The notes under the pieces: model-generated
Seen by the model: only the letters and a program-made list of their open reading frames with translations
Told to the model about the DNA's origin: nothing
Databases searched by the model: none
Source: Tribonema minus
Taxonomy: Eukaryota > Sar > Xanthophyceae > Tribonematales > Tribonemataceae
Direction: 5' to 3'
DNA length: 64,000 bases
NCBI GenBank assembly: GCA_017506865.1
Contig: JAFCMP010000525.1
Span: 310,001-374,000, forward strand
Translations under genes and position numbers: made by a program
In this document: piece after piece, positions 44,301 to 58,100 of the stretch
Layout: every line of letters starts with the position of its first letter
Numbering within the stretch: position 1 is the stretch's first letter

Positions 44301-46948
44301 GCCCCAGGATGGTGCACTCGGTCAAGGCTTGCACTACAGGAGGTACTGAGGAGACATAAACTCAAACATCGACTATTGGCACATAAGATTTCAGCACCAA
44401 GACTGCACAGGTGACTGCCATGGTACAGCAACATGAGGGTATGCTAACTCTCGGCAATCCAACTCAAACTCACACGCTGAGTCTCGCGTACCCTGCGTGA
44501 TGCACTTTCTATCGTTTTTTGTTGTCTGCTGCACCACGTTCATTGATTGGAACGGCAAGTAAAAATACTGCTCTGTCACGCAATGTTGCTGAAATAGTGC
44601 GCCATTATGGTACAACACAGCCTTAGTGCTAGATGTAATTATACGTTGAGGACTCATCTCTTGCGAGCACAAGAAAATGAGCAATAGCTGCAGCAATTGA
44701 CTCAGGGCACTCTGCATCACCAGCAGTCACTCACGTTGATTTGCAGCAAATCCCAAGGTCCTCATTGACTATGCCTTTGCAGTTAGCCTGGCCTTTCATG
44801 TTGCGGCCGTTGTGGTGTGCTTGCTCCTCAAAAGCTGCACAATAAGAAACATGTAGTGGCTAGGAGTTGCGCATTGCACACTGGACTCGCAAATGCCTCC
44901 GTCAGTACATCATTTTACAATTTGTGGGAGGACAAAGGCTACCATGACCTTCACTATTGTCACAGTGTTCAATGCTGGATGAGTGGTCATTTTGGCATGC
45001 TACATCTGATTCAGCAGAAGATCAGTATCAGACACTGTCAGGAGCTGGGCGCACAATGGCTATATTAAAGCATCACGACCCTTACCATTGTCGATTCAAG
45101 TAAACAGCAGCAGTGATCATGTTGGCCTGGTGCGCCAGCATGTGGCAAGACGTCACAGCTTCCAACTCCATAACGTCAAGTGTTAACTAAATTGAACGGG
45201 CTAAAAAACAAAACTGTAGGTGAATGCCAGTCAGTGCTGCATGCATACTGCGTATAAGAAGAGCCCTGGTGATTGCTGCGCATGTGACATTAGCCAAACT
45301 CTGCTTGTTCAAGTATACCATGCTGAGCAAGAGCCGCTTGTAAGATTCACTGTCACAGTGGTTGGCACGCCTCTGCTAGTTGGGTGTGGCACCACCATTC
45401 GAGCATCGACACTCACCTGTTGTTTGCAAGGACGTGTCACCGGCAGCCGCTTCATGAGGGGCCGAAGCAGCACGTTGAGCCTGTCCAGGACTTGAACTTG
45501 ATTGAGCCTGAGGTGCCATGACACGCGATGGCAAAGCCCGACATGCCATTGGGAGGGAGGGCACAGCAAAGCATAGCAGTTAGTACATGGTCAGATGGCT
45601 TAGTCTAGGCAGCTGGCTCCGAAGTGTGGCCGCCGGAAAAAAAAATAGCATCACAGTATTCAAGAGTTGCGCGTGCCGGGGCTCTGACGAGTCGTTTACA
45701 GGCTGAACGCAGGGCTTGTTTATTGTAGAAGGCTGGGACAATATGTGCATGGCAAATGTTTCGGCTGTTTGTAAGACACGGTACAGGGCCTGTACTGAGC
45801 TCCACTGTAGCCTGCAGGCCTACATGCTGCCTGAACATCCATCTCAAAAGTATCAAAAGTACTTCCAAGATCTCGGTTGAACTCACCATCATGATTCATT
45901 CCTTATGGCAGCTGAAATCGCACACGTGCTGCTCTAAGACTTGCAGCATTACGAGGCACTTACAGCCAACCTGCAGGTATGAACCAATATACTTCGAAGT
46001 ATCTGTTTGAGACCTTATCATTCGGCCTTGAAGTTCATTTTGTGTAAAGCACCCGCTTAACCTCACAGCGCACACTGTGGCAATCAGTGGCACGCATGTC
46101 GCGTATGCGTACTTCAAAGTATACACACGGCAAACGCCCCTCGAGTGTTTGCCGCATAGGGGGGGACTGACATGGCAGGAAACTGCTGTGGTGAATTATG
46201 TCCAGTGTATAGTTCACAGCGCAGAGGACATTTACCGTAGGGTGGCTTTGCCCGGTGTTTGGCGTTATGTCTGTATTGCGCATGCAAGGAGTCCAACCAC
46301 CTTCAACAAGTTCACAGCAGCCGTTGACACGCGGCCAGTAGCAGTGCGGCGTCTGTCATACTGGTTGTACCCATTGTGTTACACAGTAGGTGTTGAAACG
46401 ATCAGTTAATGTTCAATTACATCATCGTGGGTAATGGCAGCGGAGGTTTACAGAGGTGTGTCATGTCTCGTGGCAGCGACCTGTATTACATCGAAGTGTC
46501 ACCGCAAAGCTGCAATTGAATTGCTTTCTGCAACAAGCAAATGTGCAAGGGAAACCGTGCTGCTTCGAAGTATCTTTTTTTGCCAAAGCGTCATGATGTG
46601 GGAAAGCGGCCCAGTCATTGAAAGCTATGCTTGTGAATGGACATACACCGCGCAACAGGCGTGACGTATGCCATACGGGACATGGCACACAATACAACCC
46701 TGCTCACAACTGCAATTCGTTGGAGATGCGCCTTTTTGTCGCTTCAACTACAGTGGTGTGCGAAGCGAGTGTGCATTAGGTAGGCAGGGTCTAGTGCCGA
46801 TGGGCACTGTGATGTCATCATGCGCGCAATTGATGGCCAGCGTGCTCACCACTGCGTCGTGGTATCCCGCTTAAGCTGCAGGCATGTTACCTTGCAGGCC
46901 AAGGAGGAGGGCGAAGGAGATGATGCTGGTGGCGTGGTGCGCGCACAT
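41388..46948 (-). CDS. Secreted EGF-like protein, three exons, frame broken by a 4-base repeat
   Basis: Exon 1 (46891-46948) encodes a signal peptide, MCAHHATSIISFALLLGLQ; exon 2 (43710-43847) encodes APSVGNCWIVKSLLHHHH and TGTWGQGAVSDPS; exon 3 (41388-41936) encodes WCDSTDGKPPC, LQCQPGETPC, TTDCCSVEE, then CFPKCEDAMCGAATGNGKC, YCLCAEGYAGPFC (an EGF-like C-x-C-x(7)-C end) and a Ser/Ala/Pro tail. The junction phases agree. Within exon 3 the first and second halves are in different frames; a tandem TCTGTCTG (minus strand, near 41770) adds four bases, and removing one unit would restore a single frame to the stop. It is therefore either a recent pseudogene allele or a sequencing error. Cysteine spacing matches the intronless paralogue at 47796-48548. 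Confidence 0.7.
42130..42200 (-). repeat. Echo copy of the acceptor edge of EGF exon 3
   Basis: The stretch caggggggtttgccagcgat, then GTTGTTACACCACCTC, is a degenerate copy of 41900-41940 (caggggggcttgccgtctgt, CTGTCACACCACTTG). It shows the same exon-edge copying as in PDS5, in a different gene. Confidence 0.65.
43848..46890 (-). other. Intron 1 of the minus-strand EGF gene
   Basis: About 3 kb. One minus-strand segment near 45424-45488 has good splice signals (ctggacag| and CAACAG|gtgagt) and encodes LNVLLRPLMKRLPVTR, but it does not fit the phase between exons 1 and 2. No repeat of note was seen. Confidence 0.5.
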
Positions 46949-47795
46949 GGCGTCTAGCAAGGCCGAAACTTTGCTCGTGAACGTATGCCAAGTACCATCG
47001 CGTAGGTCTGTAGCGTCTCTGAGCTGATCTGATCTCTCGTCGGTAATTTTTCACAGAGATTTGCCGAGCCAGAGTTGAAGCTTGGACTAGGCTAGTAGGA
47101 ACTCATCACGCTGGCTGTCCTGCAGGCCACTGAACGCGATCAGTGCTCAGGCAATAGCCAGCAGGCTCGCCATTTTGACGGCGACAATCTTGCGACTCCA
47201 GCTTTACTGTAGGCTTTGCTTCAACTACTCGGCGGCGGCGGCGGCGTCGGTGGTGGCTGCCATTGTGCATCTACGCGGAGGCATATCTCAGAGGCACAGC
47301 TTCCGAGGCACAAGGAGCAGCGATGGCGCCAGCACTCAAAGAGCTGGACGCACTCGCTGTGCCTATGGGTGAGTTTTCTTCAGGCAGCTGCTTCATGCCT
47401 GATGTGAGGATGTGTTGTTTCTTGACCTGCCATATGCTGTACCTTGTCTGGCTCCCCTGCTGCCGCTGGCATCTTCGCCCATTACCGAAGGCATGGAAAA
47501 CAGGTGTTGCGAGCGGCGCAGCAGCTGCCTCTTGCCTGCGGCTGCTGCACCCAACAGTTTGTTTCGGTCCTTGCTGGGGAGATTAAAATCAACCAGAACC
47601 TCCCTGACACAGTCGCCTCGAAGCAAAGCGTTTTTCCGCTACTAAGCGCACTGGTCAAACTCAATAGCCTCAGTTGCACATCCACAGTTCCTGCTCCATC
47701 GGTTCGAACGGACCAGCGGCTGGCTCAAAAATTGATGTCCTACGCCCAGAACTTTCATGTAGACAATGCATTGCGCAGCACTCGATCAAGCAATT
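46949..47795. promoter_or_regulatory. Shared upstream region of the two divergent EGF genes
   Basis: It lies between two start codons pointing outward, so it probably contains both promoters. Around 47104-47180 there is a decayed copy of the minus-strand signal-peptide exon (CTGCAGGCCACTG..., with ATGGCGAGCCTGCTGGC on the minus strand). I cannot identify individual promoter elements. Confidence 0.45.
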
Positions 47796-48548
47796 ATGGC
47801 CACACGCAGCTCATGCCGGGCTTGCAATCTCCGCCCTCTCTCTCTCTTGGCTGCTGTTGCAGCACCGGAATCCCCTGCTGGTCTACACTGTGGTCCGCAG
47901 CAACAGCCATGCGGCCGCAGTGCCGTGTCGCCGTTTGCCGCTGTCGCCGCCGGTGGTCCCACGCGCTGGCCTGTGATCAGCACCGGCGGCGACGCCGTCT
48001 GCTGCGCGGACGACGAGTTCTGCAAAGCGCAGGTGTCGCTCGGCGCCTACACGCAGACGGCGTGCGCGAAGGCGTGCACCGCGGCGACGTGCGGGCCGCA
48101 CGGCGCGTGCAATCCGACGTGGATGACGTCCACGTCGGCGCAGTTCATCGACCCGCGCAGGGTGTCGGGGTTCGAGTGCCACTGCGCGCCGGGGTACGGC
48201 GGCGAGTTCTGCCAGTGGGACGCCGACTGCATCGAGCTGGACTCCACGGCGGAGTCCTTTTCCGGTTCTTCAATGAGTGATGACAACAGGTACCTTACGG
48301 GGAATCCGAGATTCCACCGCGCCTCCTCCACCTCCAGCAGCAGCGCGGATCCGCGCAAGGTCAAGTGCAACGGCCACGGCGCTTGCGTGCCCAAGGGCGG
48401 CGGCGGGCGCGGCTTCAAGTGCGCGTGCGAAGCTGGGTACGTGGGTGACTACTGCTTTCATGCGGTTACTTCCGCGTCATCTTCCTATAGCCCTTCATCA
48501 TCAGCAACCACAAAGGGCCCGTCAGCGCTGCTCCGGAGCCGTAATTAG
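47796..48548 (+). CDS. Secreted protein with two EGF-like modules, intronless
   Basis: 250 codons. The start ATG gives a signal peptide, MATRSSCRACNLRPLSLLAA, with a likely cleavage after VAA. The mature part has LHCGPQQQPC, then GGDAVCCADDEFC, a first EGF-like module (CTAATCGPHGACNP ... ECHCAPGYGGEFC), an acidic Ser-rich linker, a second module (KCNGHGACVPKGGGG, FKCACEAGYVGDYC) and a Ser/Thr tail ending SRN. EGF-like modules are disulphide-bonded extracellular folds used in binding and adhesion. No membrane segment follows the modules, so secretion is the simplest view. It is a divergent paralogue of the minus-strand gene ending at 41388 (shared LxCxPxxxPC, CC-x(5,6)-C and EGF cysteines). 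No experimentally known homologue is recognised. Confidence 0.82.
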   Translation: MATRSSCRACNLRPLSLLAAVAAPESPAGLHCGPQQQPCGRSAVSPFAAVAAGGPTRWPVISTGGDAVCCADDEFCKAQVSLGAYTQTACAKACTAATCGPHGACNPTWMTSTSAQFIDPRRVSGFECHCAPGYGGEFCQWDADCIELDSTAESFSGSSMSDDNRYLTGNPRFHRASSTSSSSADPRKVKCNGHGACVPKGGGGRGFKCACEAGYVGDYCFHAVTSASSSYSPSSSATTKGPSALLRSRN

Positions 48549-50661
<2,113 letters not shown>

Positions 50662-52144
50662 ATGTCTCATTGCGTTATTCCACCGCAAACCGCTGCTGCT
50701 GGACTAGCACTGCTGCTTCTGAGCCGTGGGCAAGCCATCCTTGTTGATAACTCGCTGCAATCCCCTCTTACTTCTGCAGAGGTGGTGAGACGCTTTCGCT
50801 TGGTGGCGGGAACCTTCCACGCTGGCAGGAAAGTCGGGCTGCCAATACACCTGGCGGAGGATGCCTCTGTGAGCAGGAGCCACGCGCAGTTCCGGATAGA
50901 TGACGGCGTTCCGCAACGACTGTTCATTACGGTGAGAGAGCAAACTCTAATTGTCTCAGGCACGCAGTGCTACAACATGGTTTCTGCAATTGGTCTGTTT
51001 TTCTGTCCAGTTGACACAATTTGGTGAAGAGCGTGAGGATTGCTGCTGCGCGGAGCTGATCTAGTCAGCTGCATCGATATGCATGCACGACATGAGCTGG
51101 CCAATTGCCATTCAAGGGCTGGTCATCAAATGTTCAAGTGCCAGCTCTGAGGTGCATTGCATGCACAGTTGTTTGCCATGGTGACCTATCGCCGACTCAA
51201 CAACAAGGCCTGATAGGCTCCAACATATGGCAACATTGGAGGTTCATAGTGATATGATGGTGACCAGTGCATGCGCTGCAACGACACGCGGTTGTACTGC
51301 GCTCACGTGCTCCTGTTCAGGGTGATTATGCCGCATGTACAGTATCGGCTGTCAGGGCGGCAACTCAAGGAGATGGAGGCTGCCATTTGAAACTGATTTA
51401 CGACATTGCAAGCCTGAGCGCAAGCTGATTTACGACATTGCAAGCCTGAGCGCAAGCCTGGGTTTGGCTAACCATCAATGTCAGATGTACCCTTAGGTAC
51501 ATGAGGTTCAGTTTCGTGTTAGCCCGTGAAAAGGTTAGGTGCGTGCCGGCCGCATTGCCACACCTGATGGCTCTGCTCGAAGCAGCTCTGTTCACGCCAA
51601 CCCAAAGTTGAAGTGCTGCATTTTGAACGACTTGGCACGCGATGTTAAGGACTTTGGTTTGTGCTCCCGCACATGAGTGCATGTGCATTGCCCAGTGTGC
51701 TTGGCGGTGGTCTGAGGGTGCCCACATCCTGCATGGCACGCGTGCACGGTGCAGTCCTCTTCGCGCCAATCCTATATCAAAGCGCTGAGCGCGTGAGGGT
51801 GCAGCCCGTACCTTCACGTCTCAGTCCACCAGACGGATGCGTTTCGAAGGACCTTGCACGCATTTCGTGAAGGACCTTGCTGCGTGCTTCCGCATATGAG
51901 TGCATCCGCATTTACCCGTGTGCTTGAAATATCTGAGAAGGCCTACATCTCGAATGGCGACGCGTGCACGGCGCAGGACCTGGCCTCGCGCTTCCATACG
52001 CTGGTCGACGGCGAGCGGCTGGAGGCCAATGCGGAGAGAGAGCTCAGGGAGGGGCAGCTGGTGATCATGGGCAACGGCGCCACGCAGCTGAGGGTGGCCA
52101 CGGAGCCGCTGATCGCGTGCTGCTCGCGACTGAAGCAGATGAAT
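50662..52144 (+). other. NBN: NBS1 FHA domain, exons 1-2
   Basis: The FHA domain binds phosphothreonine. The first exon carries RRFRLVAGTFHAGRKVG, then HLAEDASVSRSHAQFRIDD: the GRK and the S-R-S-H quartet are the phosphopeptide-contact residues known from FHA domains. The second supplies LREGQLVIMGNGATQLRV and TEPLIACCSRLKQMN, aligning with the end of the nibrin FHA and the linker to BRCT1. The N-terminal 45 or so residues before RRFRL are unlike other NBS1 proteins; translation might begin elsewhere and enter at the ttctgcag| acceptor-like site near 50780. Confidence 0.8.
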
Positions 52145-55100
52145 GTATGTAGTGTTTGCGCAGTCTGTATGAGAGAGCGGTGTGTTCAGTGCGCCGATGC
52201 CACATTGGCGCACCGTGCTGAGCGTTGTGCTTTGGGCCAGAATCTGTTGACAAGTAATGGTACTTGTGCACGCTGCAGAGTCGATGCATTTGTTGCCTTG
52301 GAACGCAGCATGATCGCCGGTGGCGGCAGCAGTTGCTTGCGCGGTTCATGGGATCTTATACAAGTACCCCTTTGGTGAATGCTGGCGTTGATGATGATGA
52401 GGTGAGGGAGCACTCTTTACTTGACCTATACACATGTGATGAATAGCGTCAGATTATGCGCAGGAACAGGCTGGCCGAACCGAGCGTTGTGTCGGACTGC
52501 CTGGCGCCGCTCCTTTCCGCGTACAGATTATGAGCCTACCTCGCGCTCATCGCATATTGTTGTATATTTACTGTAAAGTAATTTGAAAATTCTGTTGCTT
52601 TCGTGCGTCAACTTCAAGTTGAACTGTGGGTGCGCCTGCCACATCCTACAGTATCATGGCGTACAAATTGCAGAAGAAGTAGTTTTGAAGCCCCTCAGTT
52701 AGGTGCTAGGTGCACCATCAACACGCGCCAGTGACCCAGATTGCTGCAGGTGCATACTCTGACGAGTCCCTACACCAGAAGGCAGCATGTGTCAAGTAGA
52801 AGTTCAAACAGAAGGTATTCTCTGCTGCATGCCTGTATTAAAGGTTTCAATACGCATACCCTGCGTTGCAACGACCACGCGTATCCAAATGCTTCCCTGC
52901 ACACGACCGTGGTGCAGCCTGCGCAAATTTATTGCCACAGTACGGCGCCATCACCGAATGACGGACAAACGTGCTGGTGGCAACGGATATGGTGCATTGC
53001 AATGCAGAAAAAGACCGTGAAGGCGGACCTGGCAAAGCTGGGCGCGTCGACGCGCGACGCGTTTACGGAGGACTGCACGCACCTCATCACCACCGACGTC
53101 GCCGACTTCACCACCAAGGTCAGTACGTGATTTGTGTCTTGACCACCAATTTTTTTGAAAAAAACGTGTTTGTGTGTCACAGTGCAAGTGTGCTTCACAC
53201 ACCGCACGCACTCGTGGAGGGTCCTCACCGTTGATGTCTCACAGTGCATCACGTGCTCACACGCTTTACACACGTGTGGACTGCATCACCACTGGCTTGG
53301 CGGACTTCAACACCAAGGTCAGCGTGTCGCAGTGCATCACGCGCTGCGCATAGTTCAGGCACTGGTGGACGCTGGAGTCCACAGAACGGCTCGTCGCGCC
53401 GCCTGGTTGCCGTTCTAAGTGTTTATTTTCTGCACCACCAGCGCCTCCACGCCACGTATGAAACGCAGTTCCATCGACCAGGCCGACTGCTTGCCGATTT
53501 GCGTAGGTTGAATTGTACCAGTGTCTATGTATGCACCATGTACAGAACACACTTTGGAGGTGCGCTGCAGATTCCCGCCACGCGGGCTCTCATTTTTCTG
53601 TCATATGCTCATGCATGGCTGTGCGTGCCACGATCGCTTTCATGCAGTGTGCGATGGCTCGGGCAGTTGACCTTGTCGCGTCGTTCTCTTGCGCCGCATG
53701 ACGCGCGCAGATGGTGTGCGCGCTCGCAGCGGGAGCGGCAGTGGTCACAGCGGGCTGGATCCAGGTACGGAGCGCGCCTTGAACGGCACCGCCGTAGTGG
53801 AGCACCCTCTCTGTGAGCATCGATGTGTGCTGCTATGTGGTCACTGCCTGGTGACGCAATGGCAGTGCAATTGTGCCTCTGTGAGAACACGCCGTGACAG
53901 GGCAAAAAAACGCGGTTTGTGATCCTTCAAAACTGCTGAAGTTGAGATGATGACTACTTCCACAATGAGCAGTGCCTTGGTAGCTGTGTAAGCATGCTTG
54001 TCTGATTCGGCAAAGGCTTTGTTGACATTGGCGGCATTGCTCAGTGTGAATGGTGACATCAGCATCAACAGATCCTGCACTCTTTGGCATGTAAGGTTGT
54101 TTAGGGTTGGCCTCAAGCCTCGATTTCAGCAACAAGCATTGTAGCACTGCCACAACTCCTGCTCGTGCGTTCATGCAGCACACACATGCCAATACAGCTC
54201 ATGTGCGCGCGTCTGCATGAGCCATCAAATTCTGGTTGGACACGGCTGTGAGGGGGGCAAACTTAACTTGCGCGCATCAGGCTCGTGCGTTGCAACTCAA
54301 GCTATGGTGTACCGACACATTTTTTAGCATGAGATGGGTGCCAGGCTTCCATTACTGCGTGCCTTGAAAAGGTCTTCAGGATGGTGCGGCGCTGTCACTG
54401 GTGACCAGGAGCGCCTGCAGGTGTGTTCATGTGACACAAACGTATCAATACAGCTGATGTGCGCGCATCTGCATGAGCCATCACAAGCTTGTGAGGCCGT
54501 GAAGGGGCCAAACTTGACTTTATGCGCATCAGGGTTGTGCGTCACAACTACAACCATGGTGTACTGTCACTTCCTTTGGCAAAAGATGGATATACAAAAC
54601 CTCCATCTCCTGTGCCTTGACAAGGCCTCGAGTATACTGTAGCTCTGTCACAGGTGACCAGGAGTGCTTGTTGAACGACTCGTGGATGATTCCATACCAT
54701 TACTGCTGAAGTGTGGGTGCTCTGCCATTGTGCGCCAAGGGCGTGTCAACCTGCTCGTACCCGCACTGCCCTGAACTCACCTAGCACTGTTCTGCATAGC
54801 GCACTGCGCACGCTTTCGCGGAACGTACTTGAGCGCGCAGGCCATCAGAGCCAGTGCCGTGGCTGCAGCCGCGACTTCAACTTTAACCCTGTTAACTGAG
54901 GTCCAACAGCATGTGCGCCACACGCTCGGGAAAGCCCCGAGCACCTTGCCGCCGCCATGCAGCCATTGTGCGGCTCACTTGCGGTTGCCGCTTTGCCTAT
55001 GCATCCTGTTCTGTTGCAATGCGCGACGCCACAGGCGGCGCTCGCGCGCACCAATCTGGCGGATCCGCTGCCGCCGCCGCAGTCCTTCCTGCCAACGGCC

Positions 55101-58100
55101 ACCAAGCTGGGCAGGTGCAATTTGCTGCCCGATCCTGCGCGCAGGACGCTGCTGTCCAAGTACGTTGTCCTGCTGTGCGCGCCTGTGGCGGCAGATTTGG
55201 AGGTGAGCAGTAGTGCGAGAACCCCCATGTTGTGACAGCCATGAGCGAGAACCGCCGTTGTGAGAGCCATAAGCTTTCCAACCAATGGAGTTTTTTTGAG
55301 TGCACCGCGATGGTGCGGTGAAGTGCTTGGCGAGCATTTCGACTGCAAGTGTCACGGCTGGCATTCATGGTCACGTTGCGGCTCTGCGCTTGCGCCGATT
55401 GCATGTGCTGGGCGCTGTACGTTGCGGATCTTTGCAGCCTCCTGCAGGCACATTTGAAGTTGACGTGCACGCACGCTTGTTCAGAAGCGCGGCGATCGGC
55501 AGCGACGCAACCTCTTATAAATAGAGATGAGCTTAGGGTTAGGTTGAGGTTTAGAATTAGGTTAGAATTAGGGTTAGGGTCAGCCCTAACCCCAGCCTTA
55601 ACCCAAAATTTGATGAAATAGAAGAATGAATTCACATCAGGTGCCTCACCACATTAACATGCTGACCGTGTCCATGCTGTCCCGTCCTTGATGTTGTCCG
55701 TATCATGTGTGCAGCAACTGCTGCGCCTGACAGGGGCCGAAGTGCTGCGACTGCATGAGCTGGATGAGGCAGCGATCGCCAGGGAGCCATGGAAGGTACA
55801 TCACACATGGCTCATAGTCAAATCTGTGCTGCACTTGCTGGTGGTGTGCATTGCAGCGCGATGTGAGATGTATCTGCGTGTCGCTTCTTGCATCGCTAGC
55901 TCGTAACACAGCCTCCTCTGCTGCTCGAGCCGGAGCATGATTTCACGTCGCTACGCTGATTTGACTGCTGATAAGACACAGCCACACGATGCTTACACCG
56001 CACTGGCCTTGGCCCGAAACTGGTAAACCTGCGCTACCTATTCCCTCAGTACGCCAGTCATGCCGTCGATGTGCTTCACGTTTCGATGAGTGTGATCTTG
56101 ATGCATTGATTGCACAGCACTTCAGTAGGAAGTACATCAATCACTTCATTTGATCACCATATCAAAGTATTTCACATCAAAAGTGTGTGCGGCTATCATC
56201 AGAAGGGTGACGCGCGACCCCATTGCAGGCCTAAAAATCATACAGCAGAGTGATGGAGGGTCACGAAAGATCCATCGTTGTCATCTTTGTGCGCACCATG
56301 AATACGCGCATTAGGTCATGAGACACTGACCACCGAACTACTTTGGCTCATTGTCACTCATCATAGTGTGGCAAGGACCTTGATGGCCTCTGTGCACTTA
56401 GGTTATGAGGGGCATTGTTATTGGGCTCCACGTTCCTCTGCTTCAGAAATCAGAGTTGCAACGTCCTACTGTCGTCATATCCGCTAACCTTCATGCACAC
56501 GGCTGGTACGCAACGGTGTTAACGAGTGTAATTAGGGGACAAGAGATGCTCTGAGGCTGAACCCTGCAAGTACTTCGTCGAAGAATGGAAGCAGCAAACG
56601 TGCGTTTTCAGGTGTACTTCATTCATAAATTCAATAGTGAGGTTATGTGTGTGTTTGCATCTGACATTTACGCTGACAAACACATGTTTGTACCTACAAG
56701 CGCTTCAGAAGGACTGTGACAGTGATGGATAGTACTGCATTTTGCACTCACCATATCGAAGCTGTCCAATCATGCAGTAATGCTTTCTACTTCGAAGTAT
56801 ATCTAATGCATCCAGGCCACGGAGCACTGTGGATAACAGTACTGCTCGCTTTGTAACCAGAGCTCGGCTTTAGACTTGCATCAAAGCATCAAGATGCTGC
56901 ACAACTGTGACAACAGAGCACAATGTCAACGCTGCTGAGCGTGTGCTGTCCCATCCTGCTGCCTCTGCTGCTCAGGAGATGAAGCGCGTTCCGCTGGCCA
57001 TGCGCACCGTCGACACGGGTCATGCCGAACGTCAAATGCGCCTGCTGGCGCAGGTGCAGGAGCTGGGAGTGCTGCCCACGACCATGCCCAGGCTGGTGCG
57101 TCCCCACAGCGATGGTATACTTCAAGTTTGCTACACGTCAAACTTGTGGAAATCGCTGTTTGTTCACTGCTGGCTTGCTGATGATGCCTGCACTGGCGCA
57201 TGCTGTGTACATGTTTGTTTTGAACAAACTCGCCACATCTGACCGCAACTTCGCGCTGGTTGTGCACACTGTTACGCGTGACTCTTGGCCTTGAGATAGC
57301 AGCGAGTGCTGCTGAGAGAGCAGCTGTGCATGAGGGCTTGCTGTGCCTCATTGCTGGTAAGCAAGGCAAGGACGATAGTCACAACAGTGAATGTAGCAGT
57401 ACTAGGAAAACAAGGCTTGTCACTGGAGCGGAGGATACGCTGGGCGCACGGTGTCAGGGGTAAGGCACAGCGTGCTTGCCTGTGTCCACTGAACTCTCCA
57501 CGTGGTGGTCATTGCACGCCCTCATGCACCAATGTGAGCTTTGGGGAACCTCTGCTTCACCAACTTCTGAGTCACTTCGAGCATTGTGTCAGCGCATCGC
57601 TGCTGTGCGTGTACACAGCACAGATGTGCTCGTTTCTACCGCGCCGAAGGTCGCCGTCGTAGACGGAGCATCACCACCATTGCACTCCCTCAGAGTAACG
57701 GCGCCCAGCCCTCATGGCCTGCATCCCCCCCCCCCCCCCCCAGGTCTAAAGGGGCCTTCAGGCAGCGCAGAGGTGCGCGTTGTACCGCGCCAAATACCGC
57801 CGTCGCACATACAGCATCATCACCATTGCGCTCTCTCTAAATACGGCGCCCAGCCCTCATCGCTCGCATGTCTTTCTGCAGGTCCAAACTGTCGCCGTCA
57901 TGGCCAGCCCCGAGGACACCTGGGACGGGTCAGCCGACACGCAGGTCCCCCAGTCGTACCTGTCCGCCTCGCAGGCTCCGCACACGCAGAGGGCGCGCGC
58001 GCTGCCGCCCGCTCGACCGCCGACGGCTGCGGCAGGTGATGCTTGAATGGAATGGCATCTCGTTCTCCTGCGTCGTACACATGCGCTTTTGCTGCTTGCA

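Larger units (their letters stand above)
53008..57095 (+). other. NBN: NBS1 tandem BRCT domains, exons 3-7
   Basis: Exon 3 (KKTVKADLAKLGASTRDAFT, EDCTHLITTDVADFTTK) and exon 4 (MVCALAAGAAVVTAGWIQ) make BRCT1, with the T-H-L and W of the fold. Exon 5 contains PLPPPQSFLP then LLSKYVVLLCAPVA, exon 6 QLLRLTGAEVLRLHEL, exon 7 MRTVDTGHAERQMRLLAQVQ and LGVLPTTMPRL, which follow the order of nibrin BRCT2. Exon 7 ends at MPRL|gtgcgt, and the next exon continues VQTVAVMASPED. Confidence 0.82.

Noticed and set aside
45424-45488. Minus-strand exon candidate encoding LNVLLRPLMKRLPVTR
   Set aside because: The splice signals are good but its phase cannot be joined between EGF exons 1 and 2 without a stop; similarity to the PDS5 LLPVTR segment is too short to mean anything.
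47175-47640. Plus-strand frames upstream of the EGF gene as extra 5' exons
   Set aside because: The ATG at 47796 already gives a full signal peptide in frame, so extra exons are unnecessary; the candidates have weak splice support.
50704-50963. Minus-strand frames opposite NBS1 exon 1
   Set aside because: The plus frame has the FHA residues GRK and SRSH; the minus frames show nothing.
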